5,065 bases of DNA from Blastococcus sp. (lineage in GTDB: Bacteria; Actinomycetota; Actinomycetes; Mycobacteriales; Geodermatophilaceae), in contig JAOPUS010000352.1 of NCBI GenBank assembly GCA_025963345.1, positions 1 through 5,065 on the forward strand, written 5' to 3'. The notes below the pieces were generated by a model. That model ran no database searches. It saw only the letters and a program-made list of their open reading frames with translations, and was not told where the DNA came from. Both the position numbers and the translations under genes were made by a program. This document shows, one piece after another, positions 1 through 5,065 of the stretch (position 1 is the first letter of the stretch; every line of letters begins with the position of its first letter).

Positions 1-1032
1 GGCGTCCGCGGTGCCCGCCGTCTGCATCGCATCGAGGCGGACCGGCCGGGACAGGCCCTTGAGCCAGATGTTCTGTCCCTCGTCGCTGTAGAGGAATTCC
101 TGCCACAGCCGGGCCGCCGCCGGGTGCGGGGCGAACTTGCTGATCGCCTGGCTGTAGTAGCTGCCGAACACCCCGTCCGACGGCACGTTGACCTGCCACT
201 CCACGCCCTCATCGGCGAGGGTCTTGGTCAGCCCGGCGTTGACGTAGTCCCAGTCGATGGCCAGCGGGGTCTCACCGCTCTGCACCGTTGCCGGGGTGAT
301 CTCGACCGGGTTGAAGTTGCCGGCGTCCTTCACCTGCCGGAAGAAGTCGATGCCGGGCCCGATGTCGTCGAGGCTGCCGCCGTTGGACAGCGCCGCCGCC
401 CACACGCCGCTGAACGCCGCCGCTGCCTGCGTCGGGTTGCCGTTGAGCGCGACCTGTCCCTTGTACTGCGGGTCGAGCAGCTCGGCCATGGTGGTCGGGC
501 ACGTGGCGACGACCGAGGCGTTGCAGCCGATCGAGATGAAGCCGCCGTAGTCGTTGTACCAGCGCCCGTCGGCGTCCTTCTGGTTGTCCGGGATGTCGTC
601 CCAGGTGGCCACCTGGTAGGGGGCGAGCAGATCCTGCGCGGCGGCCTGCTTGGCGAAGCTGGTGCCGACGTCGAGCACGTCGGGTGCCCGGTCCTGGCCC
701 TTCTGGCTGGTCACCGCGTCGAGCTCGTCCTGGCTGGACCCGTCGGGGTTGGCGCTGTTGATCTCGATGTCGTACTTGTCGCTGAAGGTCGAGAGCATCT
801 CTTCGTAGTTGGCCCAGCTCGGGGGCAGGGCGATGACGTTGAGCGTCCCCTCGGCCTGTGCAGCCTTGACCAGAGCGTCCATGCCGCCGAGGTCATCGGC
901 CGACGTCGCCGTGGCGGCGTCGGACCCGCTGCCGGAGCTACCGGAGCCGCCGTCGCCCGACCCGCCGCATGCAGTGAGGGTGAGTCCGGCCGTCACGACC
1001 GCGATTGCGGCGCGCAGGGTGCTTCGTCGCAC
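1..1032 (-). CDS. ABC transporter substrate-binding lipoprotein (polyamine/iron-type), C-terminus cut by window edge
   Basis: Extracytoplasmic solute-binding lipoprotein of an ABC importer; it would deliver ligand to membrane permeases. 344 codons are visible with no stop, close to the usual length of about 350-370, so only the C-terminal tail is missing. The GTG start is followed by RRSTLRAAIAVV, a hydrophobic stretch and the lipobox LTAC, with the lipidated cysteine at residue 22. A Gly/Ser-rich linker follows (about 23-37), then the binding domain. Recognisable stretches are NSANPDGSSQDEL (about 92-104), APDVLDVGTSFAKQAA (about 116-131), GRWYNDYGGFISIGC (about 156-170), GQVALNGNPTQ (about 192-202) and PLAIDWDYVNAG (about 256-267), typical of the PotD/AfuA-like class. 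C170 and C178 may form a disulfide. The ligand cannot be read from sequence; polyamine, iron and phosphonate binders all look like this. Permease and ATPase genes are expected just beyond the left edge. Family is confident, substrate is not. Confidence 0.93.
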   Translation of the reverse strand, partial: MRRSTLRAAIAVVTAGLTLTACGGSGDGGSGSSGSGSDAATATSADDLGGMDALVKAAQAEGTLNVIALPPSWANYEEMLSTFSDKYDIEINSANPDGSSQDELDAVTSQKGQDRAPDVLDVGTSFAKQAAAQDLLAPYQVATWDDIPDNQKDADGRWYNDYGGFISIGCNASVVATCPTTMAELLDPQYKGQVALNGNPTQAAAAFSGVWAAALSNGGSLDDIGPGIDFFRQVKDAGNFNPVEITPATVQSGETPLAIDWDYVNAGLTKTLADEGVEWQVNVPSDGVFGSYYSQAISKFAPHPAAARLWQEFLYSDEGQNIWLKGLSRPVRLDAMQTAGTADA

Positions 1033-1036
1033 GTGT

Positions 1037-1042
1037 CCTCCT
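1037..1042 (-). promoter_or_regulatory. Ribosome binding site AGGAGG of the solute-binding protein gene
   Basis: On the minus strand AGGAGG is followed by ACAC and then the GTG start at 1032. A perfect anti-16S match fixes this start, although the 4-base spacer is shorter than usual. The choice is supported by the signal peptide beginning immediately with MRRSTLR and reaching a lipobox at residue 22. Confidence 0.7.
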
Positions 1043-1111
1043 GTGGTGGTGCCGCACCGCTCTCGGGCCCTGTTGACCCCGAGCCGTGCGGCGACGCGAT
1101 TGTGGCGGACC

Positions 1112-1168
1112 CCGGTCGCTCAGGGGCGATTACGGCACACGAACGTGTCGTGAACCCTCAGCGACCGG
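1112..1168. repeat. Imperfect 14-bp inverted repeat between hydratase stop and lipoprotein start
   Basis: The left arm CCGGTCGCTCAGGG (1112-1125) pairs with the right arm CCCTCAGCGACCGG (1155-1168) at 13 of 14 positions across a 29-base loop. Inside the loop, ACACG AA CGTGT (1137-1148) forms a smaller perfect palindrome, and CACGA/TCGTG (1138-1142 and 1148-1152) a competing one. Read from the minus strand, the stem begins 4 bases after the hydratase stop codon, so it could be a T-tract-less transcription terminator or an mRNA 3' stabiliser. It also lies 80-136 bases upstream of the lipoprotein start, so it could be an operator or attenuator for that gene. The rest of this 139-base gap shows only the lipoprotein ribosome binding site; I found no convincing promoter. 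Confidence 0.6.
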
Positions 1169-1184
1169 TGCTCAGTGACCGGTG
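1157..1184. repeat. Two adjacent 14-bp tandem repeats spanning the hydratase stop codon
   Basis: CTCAGCGACCGGTG (1157-1170) is followed directly by CTCAGTGACCGGTG (1171-1184), differing at one base. The second copy holds the complement of the hydratase stop codon and its last codons (Thr-Gly-His); the first copy is a noncoding duplicate just past the stop. The first copy also supplies most of the right arm of the inverted repeat at 1112-1168. Confidence 0.75.
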
Positions 1185-1957
1185 AACTGGGCCTTGCCGG
1201 GTCCGTTCTCGATGAAGGAGCTCATGCCGACCTTCTGGTCCTCGGTGTCGAACAGCTCTGCGAACAGCCGGCTCTCCAGGGCCAGCGCCTTGTCCAGCGG
1301 CAGCTCGAGCCCCTCGTCGATCGCCTGCTTGGCGGCGGCGAGGGCACGGGGCGGACCCGCGGCGAACTTCCGCGCCATCGCCATCGCGGTCGAGTACACC
1401 TCGTCGTCGGGGACGACGGCATCAGCCATGCCGATCTCCAGCGCCTCCTGGGCGCCCACGTGGCGACCCGTGAAGATCAGATCCTTTGCCTTCGCCGGGC
1501 CGACGAGCCGGGCCAGACGCTGGGTGCCGCCCGCTCCGGGGATGACGCCGAGCTGGATCTCGGGCTGCCCGATCTTCGCCGAGGCGCCGAGCACCCGGAA
1601 GTCCGCGCACAGCGCCAGCTCGTATCCCCCGCCGAGGGCATAGCCGGTGATGGCGGCGATGACCGGCTTGGGGATCCGGGCGACCTCGGTGAAGGAGTGG
1701 GTGAGCTCGCGGCCCCAGGCGACCATGCTCCTGGCGTCGAGCTGGGACATCGTCTTGATGTCTGCGCCCGCGGCAAAGACCCGTTCACCGCCGTAGAGGA
1801 CGACGGCGCGGACCTCCTCGCGCGTCGATGCCTCCATCGCCGCGGCGCGCACCTCCATGTGGAGCTGCTCGTTGATCGCGTTCATCTTCGGCCGGTCGAG
1901 GCGGATCGTGCCGACCCCGTCCGTGATCTGCAGGCTGACGAACTCGGGCACTGTCAT
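1172..1957 (-). CDS. Enoyl-CoA hydratase/isomerase (crotonase family)
   Basis: Cytoplasmic crotonase-fold enzyme of 261 residues, the normal length. Members hydrate trans-2-enoyl-CoA to 3-hydroxyacyl-CoA in fatty-acid or amino-acid-derived acyl-CoA breakdown. FAAGADIK (61-68) and GYALGGGYELALCADFRV (105-122) carry the CoA and oxyanion-hole motifs. Both catalytic acids of true hydratases are present: E113 in GGGYELAL and E133 in GQPEIQLGVIPGAGGTQRL, matching Glu144 and Glu164 of the rat mitochondrial enzyme. This favours hydratase over the many crotonase relatives that lack one of them. The C-terminal DTEDQKVGMSSFIE segment is typical of short-chain hydratases. The ATG start has GGAGG (1965-1969) seven bases upstream. 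It is divergent from the phosphoesterase and followed after 139 bases by the lipoprotein gene on the same strand, with an inverted repeat between, so cotranscription is doubtful. Acyl chain specificity cannot be told. Confidence 0.96.
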   Translation of the reverse strand: MTVPEFVSLQITDGVGTIRLDRPKMNAINEQLHMEVRAAAMEASTREEVRAVVLYGGERVFAAGADIKTMSQLDARSMVAWGRELTHSFTEVARIPKPVIAAITGYALGGGYELALCADFRVLGASAKIGQPEIQLGVIPGAGGTQRLARLVGPAKAKDLIFTGRHVGAQEALEIGMADAVVPDDEVYSTAMAMARKFAAGPPRALAAAKQAIDEGLELPLDKALALESRLFAELFDTEDQKVGMSSFIENGPGKAQFTGH

Positions 1958-2007
1958 GTGCGGGCCTCCGGGCGAAGGGACGTCGTCGTCGAAAGGCTGG
2001 TCGGCGC

Positions 2008-2013
2008 ACAGTA
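2008..2013 (-). promoter_or_regulatory. Weak candidate -10 element of the enoyl-CoA hydratase gene
   Basis: The minus strand reads TACTGT, fitting the TANNNT pattern of actinobacterial -10 boxes, about 50 bases before the hydratase ATG. No good -35 box lies 16-18 bases upstream; that position is occupied by the 9-bp inverted repeat. A six-base match in G+C-rich DNA is weak evidence. Confidence 0.22.
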
Positions 2014-2014
2014 A

Positions 2015-2044
2015 CGCCGCGCGCCGACGTCGACTCGCGCGGCG
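2015..2044. repeat. Perfect 9-bp inverted repeat in divergent intergenic region (possible operator)
   Basis: CGCCGCGCG (2015-2023) and CGCGCGGCG (2036-2044) are perfect reverse complements separated by 12 bases. Nearly centred between them is a second palindrome, CGACGTCG (2025-2032). The element sits in the 145-base gap between the divergent hydratase and phosphoesterase genes, next to the candidate hydratase -10 box, where a repressor or activator would act. G+C-rich DNA makes CG-only palindromes more frequent by chance, so the regulatory role is inference. The rest of the gap holds a run of seven C (2063-2069), a pyrimidine-rich leader before the phosphoesterase and the hydratase ribosome binding site. 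Confidence 0.5.
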
Positions 2045-2102
2045 GTGGTCCGGCGGTACGGTCCCCCCCGTCCTCCGGCCCTCTCCCCCACCCGGTGATC
2101 AC

Positions 2103-3059
2103 ATGGCCCCCGCGAACCGTCGACCCTCTGCGCGGACGTTCGCGCTCGGCCTGTCCACCTTGCTGGCGGCCGGTCTGCTGTCGGTCACCTCCGTGGCCAG
2201 GGCCGCCCCACCCGCGCCGACGACGCTCGCGGTCCTGGGCGACACCCCCTACAGCGCGACCCAGCGGGCCCAGTTGCCCGCGCTGATCAATGCCGTCGAC
2301 GCCGACCCTGCGGTGCGCATGGTCCTGCACGCCGGCGACATGAAGGACAGCACGACGTCGTGCTCCGACTCGCAGTTCAGAGGTCTCGCTTCGCTGTTCG
2401 GCACGTTCGACGACCCCTTCGTGCTGACTCCCGGCGACAACGACTGGACCGACTGCCACCAGGCCTCGACCGGCCGCTTCCTGCCGACCGAGCGGCTCGC
2501 GGCGCTCCGGCGGATCTTCTACCCGGTGCCGGGCCGGACGCTCGGGGGCGCTCCGGCGACGGTGACCTCGCAGGCGACCTACGTCGAGAACGTCCGCTTC
2601 GTGCGCAGCGGCGTCCTCCTCGCCACCGCGCACGTCGTGGGCAGCAACAACGACCTCGCGCCCTGGAGCGGCCTGGTCGGCGGGGACCGGCCGGCGGAGC
2701 GACGGGCGGAGTTCGACGCCCGGCGCGCAGCGAATCTCGCCTGGATCAACGCCGCGTTCGACAACGCCGTGGCCACCGGGGCCTACGGCGTCCTCCTGAT
2801 GCTGCAGGCCGAGCCGGTCGCGACTTCGGCGTTCAGCGCCGAGCGCAGCCTGATCGCCCAGCGGGCGGCACAGTTCGGCCGGCCGGTGCTGCTCGTGCAC
2901 GGCGACGAGCACCGCTTCGAGGTCCAGGCGCGCTACCTCGGCGTCGCCAACCTCACGCGGCTGGAGACCTACGGCAACACGGCGGGCTACTGGCTGAGGG
3001 TCACCATCGACCCGAGCCTGCCGCAGGTCTTCTCCTGGCAGTCGCGCCGGGTCGGCTGA
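2103..3059 (+). CDS. Secreted calcineurin-like metallophosphoesterase family protein
   Basis: Predicted exported protein of 318 residues. The N-terminus has basic residues (R6, R7, R11), a hydrophobic core (about 13-28) and a probable cleavage site at ARA/AP after residue 34. The mature part shows the metallophosphoesterase order of motifs: VLGDTPY (44-50), LHAGDMKD (75-82), TPGDNDWTDC (109-118), VLLMLQAEP (230-238) and VHGDEHRFE (265-273). D47, D79, N113 and H270 are the likely metal ligands. Several canonical histidines are replaced: P49 in DxH, D114 in GNH, Q235 at the middle His and D268 in GHxH. C87 and C118 may form a disulfide. The family hydrolyses phosphate esters, but substrate and even activity are unknown here. 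The ATG is the only in-frame start that gives a signal peptide without running into the hydratase. Its ribosome binding site is weak (GGTGA, 2094-2098). It converges on the ABC ATPase gene, 55 bases away. Confidence 0.85.
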   Translation: MAPANRRPSARTFALGLSTLLAAGLLSVTSVARAAPPAPTTLAVLGDTPYSATQRAQLPALINAVDADPAVRMVLHAGDMKDSTTSCSDSQFRGLASLFGTFDDPFVLTPGDNDWTDCHQASTGRFLPTERLAALRRIFYPVPGRTLGGAPATVTSQATYVENVRFVRSGVLLATAHVVGSNNDLAPWSGLVGGDRPAERRAEFDARRAANLAWINAAFDNAVATGAYGVLLMLQAEPVATSAFSAERSLIAQRAAQFGRPVLLVHGDEHRFEVQARYLGVANLTRLETYGNTAGYWLRVTIDPSLPQVFSWQSRRVG

Positions 3060-3125
3060 CAGGCGGCGCTCAGCGACCTGCGCCGGTCAGGCGGCGCTCA
3101 GCGACCTGCGCCGGTCAGGCGGCGC
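3060..3125. repeat. 28-bp tandem repeat, about 2.4 copies, between convergent genes and over the ABC ATPase stop
   Basis: A 28-base unit beginning CAGGCGGCGCTCAGCGACC and ending TGCGCCGGT occurs at 3060-3087 and again, identically, at 3088-3115. The first 10 bases of a third copy follow at 3116-3125. The array starts one base after the phosphoesterase stop codon, fills the gap and enters the ABC ATPase gene, whose stop complement TCA (3115-3117) spans the junction of the second and partial third copies. The unit is not a multiple of three, so it does not extend a reading frame as a peptide repeat. Perfect identity suggests a recent duplication. Confidence 0.95.
3065..3112. terminator. Possible bidirectional terminator hairpins within the tandem repeat
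   Basis: Each 28-base unit can form GGCGC/GCGCC (3065-3069 with 3080-3084; 3093-3097 with 3108-3112) and, alternatively, GACC/GGTC (3075-3078 with 3085-3088). Two copies between convergent genes could stop transcription from both sides. The stems are short and no T-tract follows, so this rests on position more than on structure. Confidence 0.3.
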
Positions 3126-3930
3126 GCCGGGCCATGAAGCGACCTCCGGTCCGGGTGAGCGACAGGGACAACCCGAAGGTCTCCGACAGCGCGGCCTCGG
3201 TCAGGACGTCCTCCGCCGGCCCGGCGGCCACCGCCTGCCCGTCGCGCAGCAGCAGCGCGTGGGTGTAGCCCGGCGGGATCTCCTCGACATGGTGGGTGAC
3301 CAGCACCTGGGCGGGCGCGTAGTGGTAGCGGGCGAGATCCGACAGCCGGGCCACGAGGTCCTCCCGGCCGCCGAGGTCCAGGCCCGCCCCGGGCTCGTCG
3401 AGCAGCAGCAACTCCGGGTCGGGCATCAGGGCGCGGGCGATCTGGGCGCGCTTGCGCTCGCCCTCGCTCAGGGTGCCGAACGGCCGGTGGGCGAACTGCG
3501 CGACGCCCCACTGCTGCATGAGCATCCCGGCCCGGGTGAGGTCATGGACGTCGTAGCGCTCCCGCCCCCGCCCGACGACGGCGTACCCGGCGGACACCAC
3601 GATGTCGCCGGTCTTCTCCGCCGGCTCGATCCGCTGGGCGAGCGCGGCACTGGTCAGCCCGATCCGGGGGCGCAGCTCGAACACGTCGACCGCCCCGAGG
3701 GTCTCCCCGAGCAGCCGGACCTCCCCCCGGGTCGGGTGCATCAGCGCGGCGGCCAGTTGCAGCAGCGTCGTCTTCCCCGCCCCGTTGGGGCCCAGCACCA
3801 CCCACCGGTGGTCGGCTTCAACGGTCCAGTCGACGCCGCGCAGGAGGTAGGTCTCCCCCCGTACGACGTCGACCCCGGTCATCCCGACGACCGCCCCGGG
3901 GGCGGCTGAGCTCGACACGCCCCCATCCAA
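3115..3930 (-). CDS. ABC transporter ATP-binding protein (orphan ATPase subunit)
   Basis: Cytoplasmic ABC ATPase of about 271 residues from the TTG at 3930. In that numbering: Walker A GPNGAGKTT (47-55), a degenerate Q-loop region RIGLTSAALAQRI (89-101), signature LSEGERKRAQIARAL (154-168, LSEGE in place of LSGGQ), Walker B LLLLDEP (174-180) with catalytic E179, D-loop GAGLD (181-185) and H-loop VTHH (211-214). All catalytic elements are present, so ATP hydrolysis is likely. No permease or binding protein lies beside it, and the architecture is that of single-domain ATPases loosely like metal or iron-complex importers; the substrate is unknown. The start is uncertain. AGGAGG (3935-3940) lies 4 bases before TTG 3930; GTG 3918 has no site at proper distance; ATG 3882 overlaps the stop of a tiny ORF; ATG 3926 is ideally spaced but out of frame. 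The stop codon lies inside a 28-bp tandem repeat. Confidence 0.9.
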   Translation of the reverse strand: MDGGVSSSAAPGAVVGMTGVDVVRGETYLLRGVDWTVEADHRWVVLGPNGAGKTTLLQLAAALMHPTRGEVRLLGETLGAVDVFELRPRIGLTSAALAQRIEPAEKTGDIVVSAGYAVVGRGRERYDVHDLTRAGMLMQQWGVAQFAHRPFGTLSEGERKRAQIARALMPDPELLLLDEPGAGLDLGGREDLVARLSDLARYHYAPAQVLVTHHVEEIPPGYTHALLLRDGQAVAAGPAEDVLTEAALSETFGLSLSLTRTGGRFMARRAA

Positions 3931-3934
3931 CCAA

Positions 3935-3940
3935 CCTCCT
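3935..3940 (-). promoter_or_regulatory. Ribosome binding site AGGAGG upstream of the ABC ATPase gene
   Basis: On the minus strand AGGAGG is followed by TTGGTTGGATGGGGGCGTG. Eight bases downstream is an ATG (3926-3924), ideal spacing, but it is out of frame with the ATPase. The in-frame TTG (3930-3928) is 4 bases downstream and the in-frame GTG (3918-3916) is 16 bases downstream. The site is strong; which codon it serves is unclear. The rest of the 58-base divergent gap (3931-3988) shows only the glgX ribosome binding site. Confidence 0.65.
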
Positions 3941-3988
3941 GGGTCGCCCCCGCGCACCCACGCGGCCGGGAGTTGGCAGGATCCCGGT

Positions 3989-5065
3989 ATGGGCGACAAA
4001 GGAACGGCCGAACGTCCCGCGGGCGAGGTTCTCCCCGGGTCGCCTTCCCCACTCGGCGCACACTGGGACGGGACGGGCACCAACTTCGCCCTCTGGTCGG
4101 CCGGAGCGCACGCGGTGGACCTGTGCCTCTTCGACTCCGACGGCACCGAGCACCGGCACCGGCTGGAGGAGACGACGCACCAGGTCTGGCACGGCCGGCT
4201 CCCGGGAGTCGGCCCCGGCCAGCGCTACGGCTACCGGGTGCACGGCCCCTACGATCCGGTCGCCGGGTTCCGGCACAACCCGGCGAAGCTGCTGCTGGAC
4301 CCCTACACCCGGGCCGTGGACGGCGGGTTGACGCTGGACCCGTCGCTGTTCGGCTACTCCGACGGCGGGGTGGACACACCGTTCCCCGACCCGCGCGACT
4401 CCGCGCCCTACGTGCCGCGCGGTGTCGTCGTCCACGACCCCTTCCCGTGGGACGGCGACCGCGCGCCGCGCACCTCGTGGTCGGACACCGTCATCTACGA
4501 GGTGCACGTCAAGGGTGCGACGGCGCGGCATCCGGACGTGCCGCGGCACCTGCGTGGCACGTACGCGGGTCTGGCGCACCCGGCGTTCGTCGAGCACCTG
4601 CAGTCGCTGGGGGTGACCGCCGTCGAGCTGCTCCCGGTGCACCACTTCGTCAGCGAGCCGCACCTGATGCGCCGCGGGCTGACCAACTACTGGGGTTACA
4701 ACACCCTCGGTTACTTCGCTCCGCACGCCGCCTACAGCTCCTCGGGCAGCGGGGGCGGCCAAGTGCTCGAGTTCAAGACGATGGTGAAGGAACTGCACGC
4801 CGCCGGCATCGAGGTGATCCTCGACGTCGTCTACAACCACACCGCCGAGGGCGACCACACCGGCCCGACCCTGTCGTTCAAGGGCATCGACAACCCCGGC
4901 TACTACCGGCTCGACGGGCAGAACAGCGCCCGCTACACCGACTACACCGGCTGCGGGAACACCCTCGACGTCCGCCGTCCGGCCGTGCTGGCCCTGCTCA
5001 TGGACTCGCTGCGCTACTGGGTCACCGAGATGCACGTCGACGGGTTCCGCTTCGACCTCGCCTCC
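3989..5065 (+). CDS. glgX: Glycogen debranching enzyme GlgX/TreX (isoamylase type), 3' part beyond window
   Basis: Cytoplasmic GH13 enzyme hydrolysing alpha-1,6 branch linkages in glycogen or phosphorylase-limit dextrin, feeding glycogen breakdown or, in actinobacteria, trehalose synthesis through TreY/TreZ. 359 codons are visible, about half of the usual 650-710. The N-terminal CBM48-type domain begins at SPLGAHWDGTGTNFALWS and includes YGYRVHGPYDP (80-90) and NPAKLLLDPYTRA (97-109). The catalytic barrel starts near WSDTVIYEVHVKG (164-176). ELLPVHHFVSEPHL (213-226), LTNYWGYNTLGYFAP and conserved region I DVVYNHT (279-285) follow. HVDGFRFDLAS (349-359) ends the window; D356 is the expected nucleophile, and the acid/base glutamate lies beyond the edge. 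The ATG has CAGGA (3977-3981) seven bases upstream. It is divergent from the ABC ATPase gene with a 58-base gap. Debranching identity is confident; GlgX versus TreX naming depends on downstream genes not seen here. Confidence 0.96.
   Translation, partial: MGDKGTAERPAGEVLPGSPSPLGAHWDGTGTNFALWSAGAHAVDLCLFDSDGTEHRHRLEETTHQVWHGRLPGVGPGQRYGYRVHGPYDPVAGFRHNPAKLLLDPYTRAVDGGLTLDPSLFGYSDGGVDTPFPDPRDSAPYVPRGVVVHDPFPWDGDRAPRTSWSDTVIYEVHVKGATARHPDVPRHLRGTYAGLAHPAFVEHLQSLGVTAVELLPVHHFVSEPHLMRRGLTNYWGYNTLGYFAPHAAYSSSGSGGGQVLEFKTMVKELHAAGIEVILDVVYNHTAEGDHTGPTLSFKGIDNPGYYRLDGQNSARYTDYTGCGNTLDVRRPAVLALLMDSLRYWVTEMHVDGFRFDLAS

Noticed and set aside
1127..1154. Possible minus-strand promoter (TTCACG, 16-base spacer, TAATCG) in the inverted-repeat loop
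   Set aside because: The -35 box is only moderate and the -10 box matches the consensus poorly; not enough to call.
124..1185. 353-codon plus-strand frame opposite the lipoprotein gene
   Set aside because: It is antisense to a clear lipoprotein gene with lipobox and conserved motifs. The translation is Arg/Val/Gly-rich with no recognisable domain, as expected of a shadow frame in G+C-rich DNA.
1175..2014. 279-codon plus-strand frame opposite the enoyl-CoA hydratase
   Set aside because: It mirrors the hydratase codons and has no motifs; the hydratase on the other strand has both catalytic glutamates and a ribosome binding site.
2063..2069. Run of seven C before the phosphoesterase, considered as a phase-variation tract
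   Set aside because: It is outside any reading frame and has no clear promoter around it whose spacing it would change; short C runs are common at this base composition.
1785..2912. 375-codon minus-strand frame opposite the phosphoesterase and running into the hydratase
   Set aside because: Arg/Gly-rich low-complexity translation, overlapping two well-supported genes. Its last part is the hydratase read in the wrong frame.
2360..3268. 302-codon plus-strand frame across the phosphoesterase and the tandem repeat
   Set aside because: Out-of-frame reading of the phosphoesterase, Arg/Pro/Ala-rich, then antisense to the ABC ATPase. No start signal or domain.
3931..4146. Upstream extension of the ABC ATPase frame to an ATG at 4146
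   Set aside because: The frame stays open but would overlap about 158 bases of glgX on the other strand, and the added sequence has no domain. The AGGAGG at 3935-3940 points to a start near 3930.
3818..5035. 405-codon minus-strand frame opposite glgX
   Set aside because: The plus strand here encodes unmistakable GlgX motifs (DVVYNHT, DGFRFDLAS). The antisense translation is Val/Arg/Gly-rich without domains.
1..5065. Mobile element, CRISPR, toxin-antitoxin or defence system
   Set aside because: No transposase, integrase, terminal repeats, spaced repeat array, tRNA or small gene pair was found. The five genes are ordinary metabolic or transport families.

Overview
The window looks like chromosomal DNA from a high-G+C actinomycete. 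The evidence is the very G+C-rich third codon positions, GTG and probable TTG starts, AGGAGG-type ribosome binding sites, a lipoprotein solute-binding protein with a Gly/Ser-rich linker, and long spurious antisense reading frames. I cannot name a genus from the sequence; a soil-type actinomycete is an inference.

There are five genes. Left to right: (1) on the minus strand, a lipoprotein of the polyamine/iron-type ABC importer binding-protein class, whose C-terminus runs off the left edge; (2) on the minus strand, a complete enoyl-CoA hydratase/isomerase of the crotonase family; (3) on the plus strand, divergent from gene 2, a secreted calcineurin-like metallophosphoesterase with several canonical metal histidines replaced; (4) on the minus strand, convergent with gene 3, a stand-alone ABC ATPase subunit; (5) on the plus strand, divergent from gene 4, the first half of a glycogen debranching enzyme (glgX/treX type), cut by the right edge just after its catalytic aspartate.

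The genes do not form one pathway. Gene 1 probably heads an importer operon continuing to the left, and glgX probably heads a glycogen or trehalose block continuing to the right. No stretch over 300 bases lacks a gene; the four gaps are 139, 145, 55 and 58 bases.

I see no phage, insertion sequence, CRISPR array, RNA gene or defence system, and no convincing new multi-gene system. The unusual signals are small. Tandem duplications overlap the stop codons of both complete minus-strand genes (14 bp after the hydratase, 28 bp after the ABC ATPase) and share a 10-base core. A 13-of-14 inverted repeat follows the hydratase. A perfect 9-bp inverted repeat lies in the hydratase/phosphoesterase divergent gap. 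At the ABC ATPase start, the best-placed ATG is out of frame next to a run of five G, which suggests a one-base indel, an unusual TTG start or a coupled leader ORF.
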